From ARS1285 sp039796495 (GTDB lineage Archaea > Nanobdellota > Nanobdellia > Pacearchaeales > GW2011-AR1), in NCBI GenBank assembly GCA_039796495.1, contig JBDKJQ010000021.1:1-5996 (forward strand): a DNA stretch of 5,996 nt. The letters are read 5' to 3'. Every line of letters starts with the position of its first letter. The first letter of the stretch is position 1. Positions 1-5,245 of this stretch are shown one piece after another. The notes beneath the pieces were generated by a model. That model saw nothing but the letters and a program-made list of their open reading frames with translations, had not been told where the DNA came from and did no database searches. The translations under genes were made by a program, and so were the position numbers.

Positions 1-861
1 CTGGAAAGTTTCCCTCTCGGCACGGGAAAATACAGCTTTACCGAGCCTGCAGTCGGGGTTCCCTATTTCTGCCAGTCTCTTAAAAGAGTATTTGCAACAC
101 AGATTGGGGCGCATGTAGCAGGCCCCTGGATTGATGAGAAAAATATGGTATGGTATCCAGAGTTAAGAGCTGTCGTTGACGGTGAGAATTGGTGGCCCAA
201 TGCGTATGCTAATTTTATTGAAGAGGGCAATATAAGAAGAATAGAAATAAACAATCTTCCTGTTGATATTCCCACCGGAAACTTTCCAGTGTCAAAAGAT
301 GACGATGCTTATAACTACGATAGAAATCCTAATCATGTTGGGGAAAAATCTATCGTGTGGGAGATTCCAAGATATCCCGAGATAGCAGAGACGCCATCAT
401 GTGTTCCATTGCAGACTATGGGATATGCGCTTGATGGTATTCCATTATTTTCTGCCGCTGATGGACAGGGAAGAGATCCTGCATACGAAGTTTCTGATAC
501 ATGTCAGGGGCATCCAGGACCTATTGATGTTTACCACTATCATATTGTTGCAGGTAACGATTGTATGGGGTTAGAAGAAAATCCCTCTGCCCAAGAACCT
601 ATGTTAATTGGATATGCGCTTGATGGATTTGGCATATACGGCCAGTATGAAAATGGCCAAGAACTTTTTACTGATGATCTTGATGAATGCCATGGACACG
701 TAGGCAAAGTTTCCTTTGATGGGGAAGAGAAAGAAATGTATCACTACCATGTAACCAGAGATTATCCGTATACCATTTCTTGTTTTAAGGGAACTTTAAT
801 TGATTCTGCAACAAATCGCAAAGCGAGAGATATGCTTAATATGCCTCCCCTTGGCGAATAA
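1..861 (+). CDS. YHYH-domain protein, 5' truncated by the window edge
   Basis: The frame is open from base 1 to the TAA at 859-861, so 286 residues are visible and the true start lies upstream; the internal ATG at 145 is unlikely to be the start because coding-like sequence precedes it. The family signature is clear. An early segment contains IEINNLPVDIPTGNFPV and a later NPNHVG. Two similar modules follow, each with GYALDG (421-438 and 610-627), a D-x-C-x-GH motif, then YHYH (532-543 and 739-750). The C-terminus has the family-typical YPYTISCFKGT. YHYH-family proteins (Pfam YHYH) have no firmly assigned biochemical role and are commonly exported. The paired His/Tyr clusters and conserved Cys suggest metal binding or disulfides, but that is inference. 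Any signal peptide would be in the missing part. The next gene downstream has its own promoter, so this is probably a separate transcription unit. Confidence 0.85.
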   Translation: MESFPLGTGKYSFTEPAVGVPYFCQSLKRVFATQIGAHVAGPWIDEKNMVWYPELRAVVDGENWWPNAYANFIEEGNIRRIEINNLPVDIPTGNFPVSKDDDAYNYDRNPNHVGEKSIVWEIPRYPEIAETPSCVPLQTMGYALDGIPLFSAADGQGRDPAYEVSDTCQGHPGPIDVYHYHIVAGNDCMGLEENPSAQEPMLIGYALDGFGIYGQYENGQELFTDDLDECHGHVGKVSFDGEEKEMYHYHVTRDYPYTISCFKGTLIDSATNRKARDMLNMPPLGE

Positions 862-901
862 TTTGGGATGATCTTTCGGAATACGTACCAATCACACAAA
901 T

Positions 902-910
902 CTTAATAAA
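902..910 (+). promoter_or_regulatory. TATA-like box for the PC4-like gene
   Basis: CTTAATAAA is centred about 26 nt before the ATG at 932. An archaeal TATA box at this distance predicts transcription starting at or within a few bases of the ATG, that is, a leaderless mRNA. No Shine-Dalgarno-like motif lies between the box and the ATG, which fits. The match to the TATA consensus is moderate. Confidence 0.5.
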
Positions 911-924
911 CTCTTTTTTTCTTT
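911..924 (+). terminator. Possible oligo-T terminator of the YHYH gene
   Basis: A pyrimidine run with seven consecutive T (914-920) then CTTT lies about 50 nt after the YHYH stop codon. Archaeal RNA polymerase commonly terminates at oligo-T on the non-template strand without a hairpin. It sits just before the next gene's start, between its TATA-like box and ATG, so the T-run may instead belong to the initiation region of that gene. The evidence is only base composition and position. Confidence 0.35.
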
Positions 925-931
925 ACCCAAT

Positions 932-1258
932 ATGGAAAAAGACATCGGTAAAATAAAGAAGAATGATATTACGGATATCGTCGTAAGAATTGATGATTTT
1001 GGTGGCAGAATCGGCCTCACTATCAGAGAATTCACGCATTCTGATCGTTACACAGGGTTTACGAAATCAGGGACGAGAATTTCTGCTGAATCATTTAAGG
1101 AGTTCAAAGAATTAATCAACAGTGTTGATGAAAAAATGTTTGAGAATGCTGGTGGAGAAGCTTCAGCAACACCTACTAAAAGTTCTGAGAAAAAACCTGC
1201 TGATAAAAATCAAAAGACACTTGCGCCTGAAGAAGAAATAAAAGAAGAGTTTTATTGA
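932..1258 (+). CDS. PC4-like transcriptional coactivator / ssDNA-binding protein
   Basis: This is a 108-residue protein whose first ~70 residues fit the PC4 (p15) fold: a basic lead-in (K7-K10), a beta strand (I16-I20), then RIGLTIREF (26-34), a basic turn (K45-S46-G47-T48-R49-I50-S51) and a closing amphipathic helix (A52-F70). In known PC4 proteins this layout builds a dimer that binds single-stranded or melted DNA at promoters or repair sites. Residues ~74-108 form a low-complexity charged tail, Ala/Thr/Ser/Lys-rich and then acidic (EEEIKEEFY), probably disordered. The ATG at 932 is supported by an upstream TATA-like box at leaderless spacing and by the fold beginning soon after it. The stop codon (TGA at 1256-1258) lies 5 nt before the ATG of the next gene, implying co-transcription and perhaps translational coupling. 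The fold assignment is from pattern recognition on a short domain; whether it acts in transcription or in repair cannot be told. Confidence 0.65.
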   Translation: MEKDIGKIKKNDITDIVVRIDDFGGRIGLTIREFTHSDRYTGFTKSGTRISAESFKEFKELINSVDEKMFENAGGEASATPTKSSEKKPADKNQKTLAPEEEIKEEFY

Positions 1259-1263
1259 TAGTA

Positions 1264-1635
1264 ATGGAAGATTCTATAGAAATTTATCGATCAAAAAAAG
1301 ATTTGGGACAAATGATTGCGGACATTGATCCTGGATTGAAAAAGACTTGCTATCAACCTAATAAAAACAGCCATCATTTTAAATGGACAACAAAAGTATT
1401 TCGCGATGAAACTGGAGCTTTGGTTTTTAACTCGTTACCATATCTTATGCCTCAGATTGAAAGTGGTATTGTGCTGGGATATTTTCAGCATTCAGCACAT
1501 GAAATTGGCATGGATATCACGCGACCTGAAGCTGAATACAAGCATACATTAAAGCATGAGCAAGGGCATGTATATGATGGTGATGAATATCTTGCAGACT
1601 CACACGCTGAGGGAAATTATCGATTAGCCGCCTAA
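1264..1635 (+). CDS. Unrecognised small protein with a HEQGH putative zinc-metallopeptidase motif
   Basis: This is a 123-residue protein of no family I can name. Its notable feature is near the C-terminus: HEQGH (H98, E99, H102), the HExxH zinc signature, followed by D105, D107 and E108 (within EYLAD) as possible third ligands. The approach (YKHTLKHEQGH) looks helical, as in zincins. Only 15 residues follow E108, so there is no room for a Met-turn or a large C-terminal subdomain. No signal peptide or membrane segment is visible, so it is probably cytoplasmic. I chose the ATG at 1264. An in-frame TTG at 1255 overlaps the preceding TGA and would add three residues. Neither start has a clear Shine-Dalgarno motif, so initiation probably depends on coupling to the PC4-like gene. 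The last 12 bases overlap the 3' end of the convergent tpiA. Protease activity is inferred from the motif alone; a non-catalytic metal-binding protein is possible. Confidence 0.6.
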   Translation: MEDSIEIYRSKKDLGQMIADIDPGLKKTCYQPNKNSHHFKWTTKVFRDETGALVFNSLPYLMPQIESGIVLGYFQHSAHEIGMDITRPEAEYKHTLKHEQGHVYDGDEYLADSHAEGNYRLAA

Positions 1636-2292
1636 CATATCTCTTAACTTTTTCTCTGGCTTTCTTGCTTTCACAATTGCAGATGAAACTGCAACACCTG
1701 CAGCACCTAATTGTAGTGCAGTTTCAATATCTTCATGAGAATGGATGCCGGCACCGACGAGAAATGGCATTCTTACTTTTTCTGAAAACTTTTTTATCTT
1801 TGATGGCTCTGCGTGACTGACTGATATTTTCCCTGCAACCAATTCAGGCGGCTCGTAGATCAAGTAAGTTGGTTTACATTTTGCAACCTTTTTTGCCTCT
1901 GCAAGGTTTTTCACAAATACTGCAGTTTTCAAGTGAATGTTCTTACATCTTGCAATAGTCTGCTTTAAGATGTTAAATGGAATCGGATGTTCTGAATGAT
2001 TTAAGAAAGTTCCCCCTGCGCCGTCAATCTTTATTGCCTCAGGAAGGATAAATCCGGTGTTTCTTCCCACCATAAAATAATCTGCGTGTTCTGAGAATAT
2101 CTCAAGGTTTGTTTTTTGTTTTAATTCATAGATATCTGTCGGTTGGACTCCCAGGATAATCTTGTAATCAAATTTTTTTGAGGATTTTTCAATCGCTCGG
2201 GCAAGTTTCAGAACATCTTTTCCCTGCTTGTAAGTTTTGAAATTGATGATAACAATCGGTTTTCTTGAAAATAATCTTTTGAGGAGTTTCAT
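1624..2292 (-). CDS. tpiA: Triosephosphate isomerase, archaeal type
   Basis: It interconverts dihydroxyacetone phosphate and glyceraldehyde 3-phosphate in the cytoplasm. At 222 residues it is the short archaeal form (bacterial and eukaryotic enzymes are ~250). The catalytic set is complete: NFKTY with N17 and K19, LNHSEH with the electrophile H99, and YEPPE with the general base E147. GAGI (180-183) and the GVAVSSAIV strand (199-207) form the phosphate-binding end of the TIM barrel. The loop-6 region after the catalytic Glu reads ELVAGKISVS, whereas archaeal enzymes usually have something close to ELIGTGIPVS, a modest departure in the mobile lid. The first ~10 residues are basic and precede the first barrel strand. 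The start is supported by GGTGA 7 nt upstream, inside the end of the dehydrogenase gene. It is the last gene of the pgk-fba-dehydrogenase-tpiA operon and overlaps the convergent HEQGH gene by 12 bp. Confidence 0.95.
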   Translation of the reverse strand: MKLLKRLFSRKPIVIINFKTYKQGKDVLKLARAIEKSSKKFDYKIILGVQPTDIYELKQKTNLEIFSEHADYFMVGRNTGFILPEAIKIDGAGGTFLNHSEHPIPFNILKQTIARCKNIHLKTAVFVKNLAEAKKVAKCKPTYLIYEPPELVAGKISVSHAEPSKIKKFSEKVRMPFLVGAGIHSHEDIETALQLGAAGVAVSSAIVKARKPEKKLRDMLGG

Positions 2293-2294
2293 AT

Positions 2295-3254
2295 TTACTT
2301 CACCACATTTTCACACGGTTTATTGTTCATAAAGCAATTAATATTTTCTATTGTTGTATCAAGAATTCTCTGCAAGGCTTCCTGGCTGTTGAATGCGTTA
2401 TGGGGAGTAATAATAACATTCGGCAGTTTTGTTAGCTTTTTTAGAATTTCTTTATGCTTGTTTTTTATGCTGAATTCTTCTTCCAGAACGTCGAGGCCTG
2501 CGCCTGCGATTTTTTTATTTTTGATTGCTTTAATGAGCGCGGATGTTTCAACCAATCCTCCGCGTGCGGTGTTAATCACAATGGCATTTCTTTTCAACAG
2601 CGAAATATTTTTTTTGTTAATAAGGTGATGATCTTCACTTGTGAGATTGCAATGAAGCGTTATAATATCTGAACTCTTTAAAAGTTCATTAAGAGAAATA
2701 TACTTGACAGCATGTTCCTCTGCGAATTTTTCATCCTGAAAGACATCAAACGCTCGCACGTTCATCTCGAATGACTTTGCTATCTGTGTGACTTTTTTTC
2801 CGATTCTTCCTAAACCAATAATGCCGATTGTTTTTCCTTTCAGGTCAAAACCGGTGAGTCCTTCACAGGAAAATATTCCTCTTTTTGTTTTCTCGTGGGA
2901 AGAGATAATCTTTCTTGATAGTGCCAGCATCAATGCGAATGTGTGTTCAGCGACGGTATTATCGCCGTAATGCGGCACGTTAAAGACGAAGATGTTTCTT
3001 TTTCTGCATTCTTCAATATCAATATGATCAAATCCTGTTGAACGTGTGAAGATTGCCTTCAGATTCGGTAATTTTTTGAGGACCTCTTTTGTTATTAATG
3101 AGTACACAAAGATGCTGAGAATTTCAGTGTCTTTTATTTTATTCAGTGATGCTTTATTTATTGTGTGGTTGAAAAAAGTAATCCGGTTATTTTTCAGTTT
3201 ATTCCCAAGATATTCTTTTTCCCAAGCTTCCGTTTCAAAAAAGGCAAGGTTCAT
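2295..3254 (-). CDS. NAD-dependent D-2-hydroxyacid dehydrogenase, probably D-lactate dehydrogenase
   Basis: This is a complete 319-residue member of the D-isomer-specific 2-hydroxyacid dehydrogenase family. The Rossmann segment IIGLGRIG (G147, G149, G152) is followed by D170 at the end of the second strand, the usual sign of NAD rather than NADP preference. Catalytic residues are R231 (NTARGG), E260 (in LDVLEEE) and H285 (TPHNAF). The N-terminal catalytic domain has STGFDHIDIEECRKR (72-86) and the NTVAEHTFALML helix (99-110). LDVLEEE and TPHNAFNSQEAL are typical of the D-lactate dehydrogenase branch, which reduces pyruvate and regenerates NAD. Phosphoglycerate, glyoxylate or hydroxypyruvate as substrate cannot be excluded; there is no C-terminal ACT domain, which argues against a classical regulated SerA. 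It lies between fba and tpiA with gaps of 1 and 2 nt, so it is co-transcribed with glycolytic genes, supporting a fermentative role. GGAG 8 nt upstream supports the start. Confidence 0.85.
   Translation of the reverse strand: MNLAFFETEAWEKEYLGNKLKNNRITFFNHTINKASLNKIKDTEILSIFVYSLITKEVLKKLPNLKAIFTRSTGFDHIDIEECRKRNIFVFNVPHYGDNTVAEHTFALMLALSRKIISSHEKTKRGIFSCEGLTGFDLKGKTIGIIGLGRIGKKVTQIAKSFEMNVRAFDVFQDEKFAEEHAVKYISLNELLKSSDIITLHCNLTSEDHHLINKKNISLLKRNAIVINTARGGLVETSALIKAIKNKKIAGAGLDVLEEEFSIKNKHKEILKKLTKLPNVIITPHNAFNSQEALQRILDTTIENINCFMNNKPCENVVK
2300..2304 (-). promoter_or_regulatory. Ribosome binding site of tpiA
   Basis: GGTGA on the minus strand, 7 nt before the tpiA ATG, matches the archaeal anti-Shine-Dalgarno sequence. 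It lies within the last codons of the upstream dehydrogenase gene, whose stop is 2 nt from the tpiA start, so tpiA is expressed only as part of the operon unless an unseen internal promoter exists. It fixes the tpiA start. Confidence 0.7.
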
Positions 3255-3255
3255 T

Positions 3256-4011
3256 TCATCTTCTCCAGATTATTTTTTTAATTTTCTTTGTCAGCTCTAG
3301 AGGATTTTTTGACTGCCAGACGTTTCTGCCAACGGCAAGGCCGGTGCAACCTGCCTGCATGATTTCTTTTACTTGTTTTAAAAAATCTTTTTCTGATTGT
3401 TTTATGCCCCCGGCAACCACCACTTTGGTCCTGCCTGCTGCTTTAACTGCCCATTGCAAGTCATTCTTATTGTTGCCGTACTTTATCTTTACGATGTCAG
3501 CTCCTAATTCTAGTCCTGTGCGCGTTGCGTAGGCCATCATTTCTTTCGAGATATCGTTTTTTATTTTCTTCCCGCGCGGATATACCCAGAGAATGATTGG
3601 CATGCCTTTTGCATGTGCTTCTTTTTCTATCTTTTCAAATTCCTGCATCATCTCGCTTTCATGCTGGCTTCCAATATAAATCGTGTATCCGACGGCAACA
3701 GCACCGAGCTTTAATGCTTCTTTCACCGTGCATAACTGACGGGATATTGGCTCTCCGGTGACAAGACTTGTTTTTCCGTTTAGTTTTACTATGAGAGGAA
3801 CTTTGCTCTTTTTTATTTCTTTGCGGTATTTTTCTGCCAGACCTTTCTGAAATACTAATCCTGTATAGTCTCCTTTTTTTGCTATTTTGATTATAGAAAG
3901 TGGATCAACATTTTTGTCGTTAAAGTCTTCTGGCCCATGCTCCAATCCTTGATCGTACGCAAGAAATAATGCTTTTTCTTTTTTTAATAATGTATTAATC
4001 TTGATGTTCAT
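3256..4011 (-). CDS. fba: Fructose-bisphosphate aldolase, archaeal class I (DhnA type)
   Basis: It cleaves fructose 1,6-bisphosphate to dihydroxyacetone phosphate and glyceraldehyde 3-phosphate, or catalyses the reverse, through a Schiff base without a metal. At 251 residues it has the usual length of archaeal DhnA-type aldolases. The diagnostic motifs occur in order: AYDQGLEHGPEDF (18-30, with D20), LNGKT (77-81), YTIYIGS (109-115), YPRG (144-147, catalytic Tyr expected at Y144), VKIKY (174-178, Schiff-base Lys at K175 or K177), AGGIK (200-204) and GRNVWQ (228-233). Archaeal bifunctional FBP aldolase/phosphatases are an unrelated family, so a separate phosphatase would be needed for gluconeogenesis. 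Related DhnA proteins include 2-amino-3,7-dideoxy-D-threo-hept-6-ulosonate synthase (aromatic amino acid pathway), but the glycolytic neighbours favour the aldolase. GAGG 4 nt before the ATG acts as ribosome binding site. It lies 44 nt after pgk and 1 nt before the dehydrogenase. Confidence 0.9.
   Translation of the reverse strand: MNIKINTLLKKEKALFLAYDQGLEHGPEDFNDKNVDPLSIIKIAKKGDYTGLVFQKGLAEKYRKEIKKSKVPLIVKLNGKTSLVTGEPISRQLCTVKEALKLGAVAVGYTIYIGSQHESEMMQEFEKIEKEAHAKGMPIILWVYPRGKKIKNDISKEMMAYATRTGLELGADIVKIKYGNNKNDLQWAVKAAGRTKVVVAGGIKQSEKDFLKQVKEIMQAGCTGLAVGRNVWQSKNPLELTKKIKKIIWRR
3263..3266 (-). promoter_or_regulatory. Ribosome binding site of the D-2-hydroxyacid dehydrogenase
   Basis: GGAG on the minus strand lies 8 nt before the ATG at 3254 and overlaps the last codons of the aldolase gene, whose TGA stop is 1 nt from this ATG. 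The spacing is good and it decides the start. The arrangement suggests translational coupling of aldolase and dehydrogenase. Confidence 0.65.
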
Positions 4012-4015
4012 GCAT

Positions 4016-4019
4016 CCTC
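4016..4019 (-). promoter_or_regulatory. Ribosome binding site of fba
   Basis: GAGG on the minus strand (within AGAGGA) is 4 nt before the fba ATG. The spacing is slightly short but usable. Its presence indicates that fba is translated from a message with a leader, most likely the pgk-led polycistronic transcript. Confidence 0.5.
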
Positions 4020-4036
4020 TTTAATGAGATTATCAA

Positions 4037-4048
4037 AATTTTATAATT
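4037..4048 (-). promoter_or_regulatory. Possible internal TATA box upstream of fba
   Basis: In the 44-nt pgk-fba gap the minus strand reads AATTATAAAATT, centred about 31 nt before the fba ATG. This could place a transcription start only a few bases upstream of fba and allow it to be transcribed separately from pgk. In such an AT-rich spacer a chance match is quite possible, and the ribosome binding site nearby does not need a promoter here. Confidence 0.3.
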
Positions 4049-4055
4049 AATAAGC

Positions 4056-5198
4056 CTATCTTTCTAGTGCTTCAAGCCCGGGCAGTTTTTTTCCTGCAAG
4101 ATATTCTATTAATGCTCCTCCTGAAAGGCTGATATAATCAAACTTATTTTTATTGATATGACTTCTTTTAATCGCCTCATTAGAATGTCCACCGCCGATT
4201 ACTGAGAACGCTTTGCTGTTTGCAATCGCTTTCAATAATTCCTTGGTTCCTTTCATAAACCGCGTATCGCTATATAATCCTGACGGACCCTTGTAGAAAA
4301 TTGATGTCGCTTTTGTAATTTCTTTTGTGTACTGTTCTATCGTCCTGTCGCCGATGTCAAAGAGAAGTTTATCGATGGGAAGTTGTTCTAAAGAAATTTC
4401 TTTCCGTTTTCCTTTTTCTTGAATGGCAAAATCAATGGGTGTTTGAATATGATGAAGATATTTTTTGATGTGCTTGATCACTGCAGGAAAATCTTTTATT
4501 TCTTTTTTTAATACATCTTCTTGTTTTCCCAGTCTGTATCCTTTGGCAATAAGACAGAGATGGCAAAAATAACCGCAGGAGAGAATATTTTTATTTTTTA
4601 ATAGGGCAAGATTTTCTTCCGGCTTTGCACCACCGAGAATGAACAAGCTATTCTGAAGGTGTATTTTTTTTAGTGAATAAAGCTCTTGCTCAAACAATCT
4701 TCCAACGCCATGAGGTAGATATTTTGGAAATGCTGTTATTGACGTTTGATTCCGATGGCTTACTGAAAATGCATCGTTGACGTAGAGGTCGGCATGAGGA
4801 GCTAATGCTTGAACTAATTTGTTGTTCTTTTTTTCCGGATGAAATTCATCTTTTTCTGATCGCACATTCTCCAATAAGATCAGTTCTCCTTTTTTTAGAT
4901 TTTTTATCGCTTCCTGTGCTTTTTTCCCAGTGAGGTCGTTGATAAATCGTATCGGGATATATTCTTTGAGATAAGAAGCGTGTTGTTTCATACTGGTAAA
5001 GTCGCGATCTTGTGGCCTGCCCTGATGCGCAATAACAACCACTTTTGCTTTTTTCTTATGCAGCTCGCGCATTGTTGCAACAGCAGCTTTCATTCGCTCG
5101 GAGAAAATAACTTTTCCTTTGGTGACTTCTGAATTTAAATCAGCCCGCAAGAGGACGGTCTTGTTGTACATCTTGAAATCGTCAATCGTCTTCACCAT
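4056..5198 (-). CDS. pgk: Phosphoglycerate kinase
   Basis: It transfers phosphate between 1,3-bisphosphoglycerate and ADP (and the reverse) in the cytoplasm. At 380 residues it is somewhat shorter than typical (~390-415). The N-terminal substrate domain has RADLNSEV (18-25, R18/D20/N22), R35 (in SERMKAAV, position of the transition-state Arg), AHQGRP (57-62), LENVR (109-113) and VNDAFSVSHR (140-149). The hinge and C-terminal nucleotide domain show FILGGAKPEENL with K192, KGPSG (303-307), VIGGGHSNEA (333-342) and LAGKKLPG (367-374). AHQGRP and the GGGHS form point to the archaeal branch. Oddities: the usual STGGGA nucleotide motif reads SLSGGA (358-362 region), and a cysteine cluster lies at C208, C212 and C215. 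The start fits a TATA element ~25 nt upstream, giving a leaderless message; no ribosome binding site is seen. It is the first gene of the four-gene operon. Confidence 0.95.
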   Translation of the reverse strand: MVKTIDDFKMYNKTVLLRADLNSEVTKGKVIFSERMKAAVATMRELHKKKAKVVVIAHQGRPQDRDFTSMKQHASYLKEYIPIRFINDLTGKKAQEAIKNLKKGELILLENVRSEKDEFHPEKKNNKLVQALAPHADLYVNDAFSVSHRNQTSITAFPKYLPHGVGRLFEQELYSLKKIHLQNSLFILGGAKPEENLALLKNKNILSCGYFCHLCLIAKGYRLGKQEDVLKKEIKDFPAVIKHIKKYLHHIQTPIDFAIQEKGKRKEISLEQLPIDKLLFDIGDRTIEQYTKEITKATSIFYKGPSGLYSDTRFMKGTKELLKAIANSKAFSVIGGGHSNEAIKRSHINKNKFDYISLSGGALIEYLAGKKLPGLEALER

Positions 5199-5216
5199 CT
5201 TTTTAGAAATAATAAA

Positions 5217-5230
5217 GTATATAATATAAA
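5217..5230. promoter_or_regulatory. Shared divergent promoter with near-palindromic TATA element
   Basis: The 47-bp gap between pgk (ATG at 5198, minus) and the PUA gene (ATG at 5246, plus) holds GTATATAATATAAA. Read on the plus strand it gives TATATAAT, centred ~23 nt before the PUA-gene ATG. On the minus strand it gives TTTATATT/ATATAC, ~25 nt before the pgk ATG. Both distances equal the usual archaeal TATA-to-start spacing, so both messages should be leaderless, which fits the lack of ribosome binding sites for both genes. Whether one TBP site serves both directions or two overlapping boxes exist cannot be told from sequence. Confidence 0.65.
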
Positions 5231-5245
5231 GGTAACTGATTTTTT

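Noticed and set aside
63..275. Minus-strand open frame of 70 codons with a hydrophobic N-terminus resembling a signal peptide
   Set aside because: It is antisense to the YHYH gene, which is open and family-consistent throughout, and has no promoter or ribosome binding site of its own.
1646..1675. Pyrimidine-rich stretch after the HEQGH gene as a plus-strand terminator
   Set aside because: The longest T run is only five and it is within the antisense of the tpiA coding end, where T-rich sequence is expected from Lys/Glu codons; too weak to list.
2323..2672. Plus-strand open frames rich in Phe/Leu that look like small membrane proteins
   Set aside because: They are antisense shadows of the A-rich dehydrogenase gene; Lys/Asn codons on the minus strand read as Phe/Leu/Ile on the plus strand.
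2295..3254. Annotation of the dehydrogenase as D-3-phosphoglycerate dehydrogenase (serA)
   Set aside because: There is no C-terminal ACT or regulatory domain, and the LDVLEEE and TPHNAF segments fit the D-lactate dehydrogenase branch better; no serine-pathway genes are adjacent.
4552..4577. CX3CX2C pattern (C208, C212, C215 of the minus-strand protein), the spacing of the radical-SAM iron-sulfur motif
   Set aside because: It lies inside an otherwise complete phosphoglycerate kinase with its normal domains before and after; no other radical-SAM features are present, so the spacing is coincidental.
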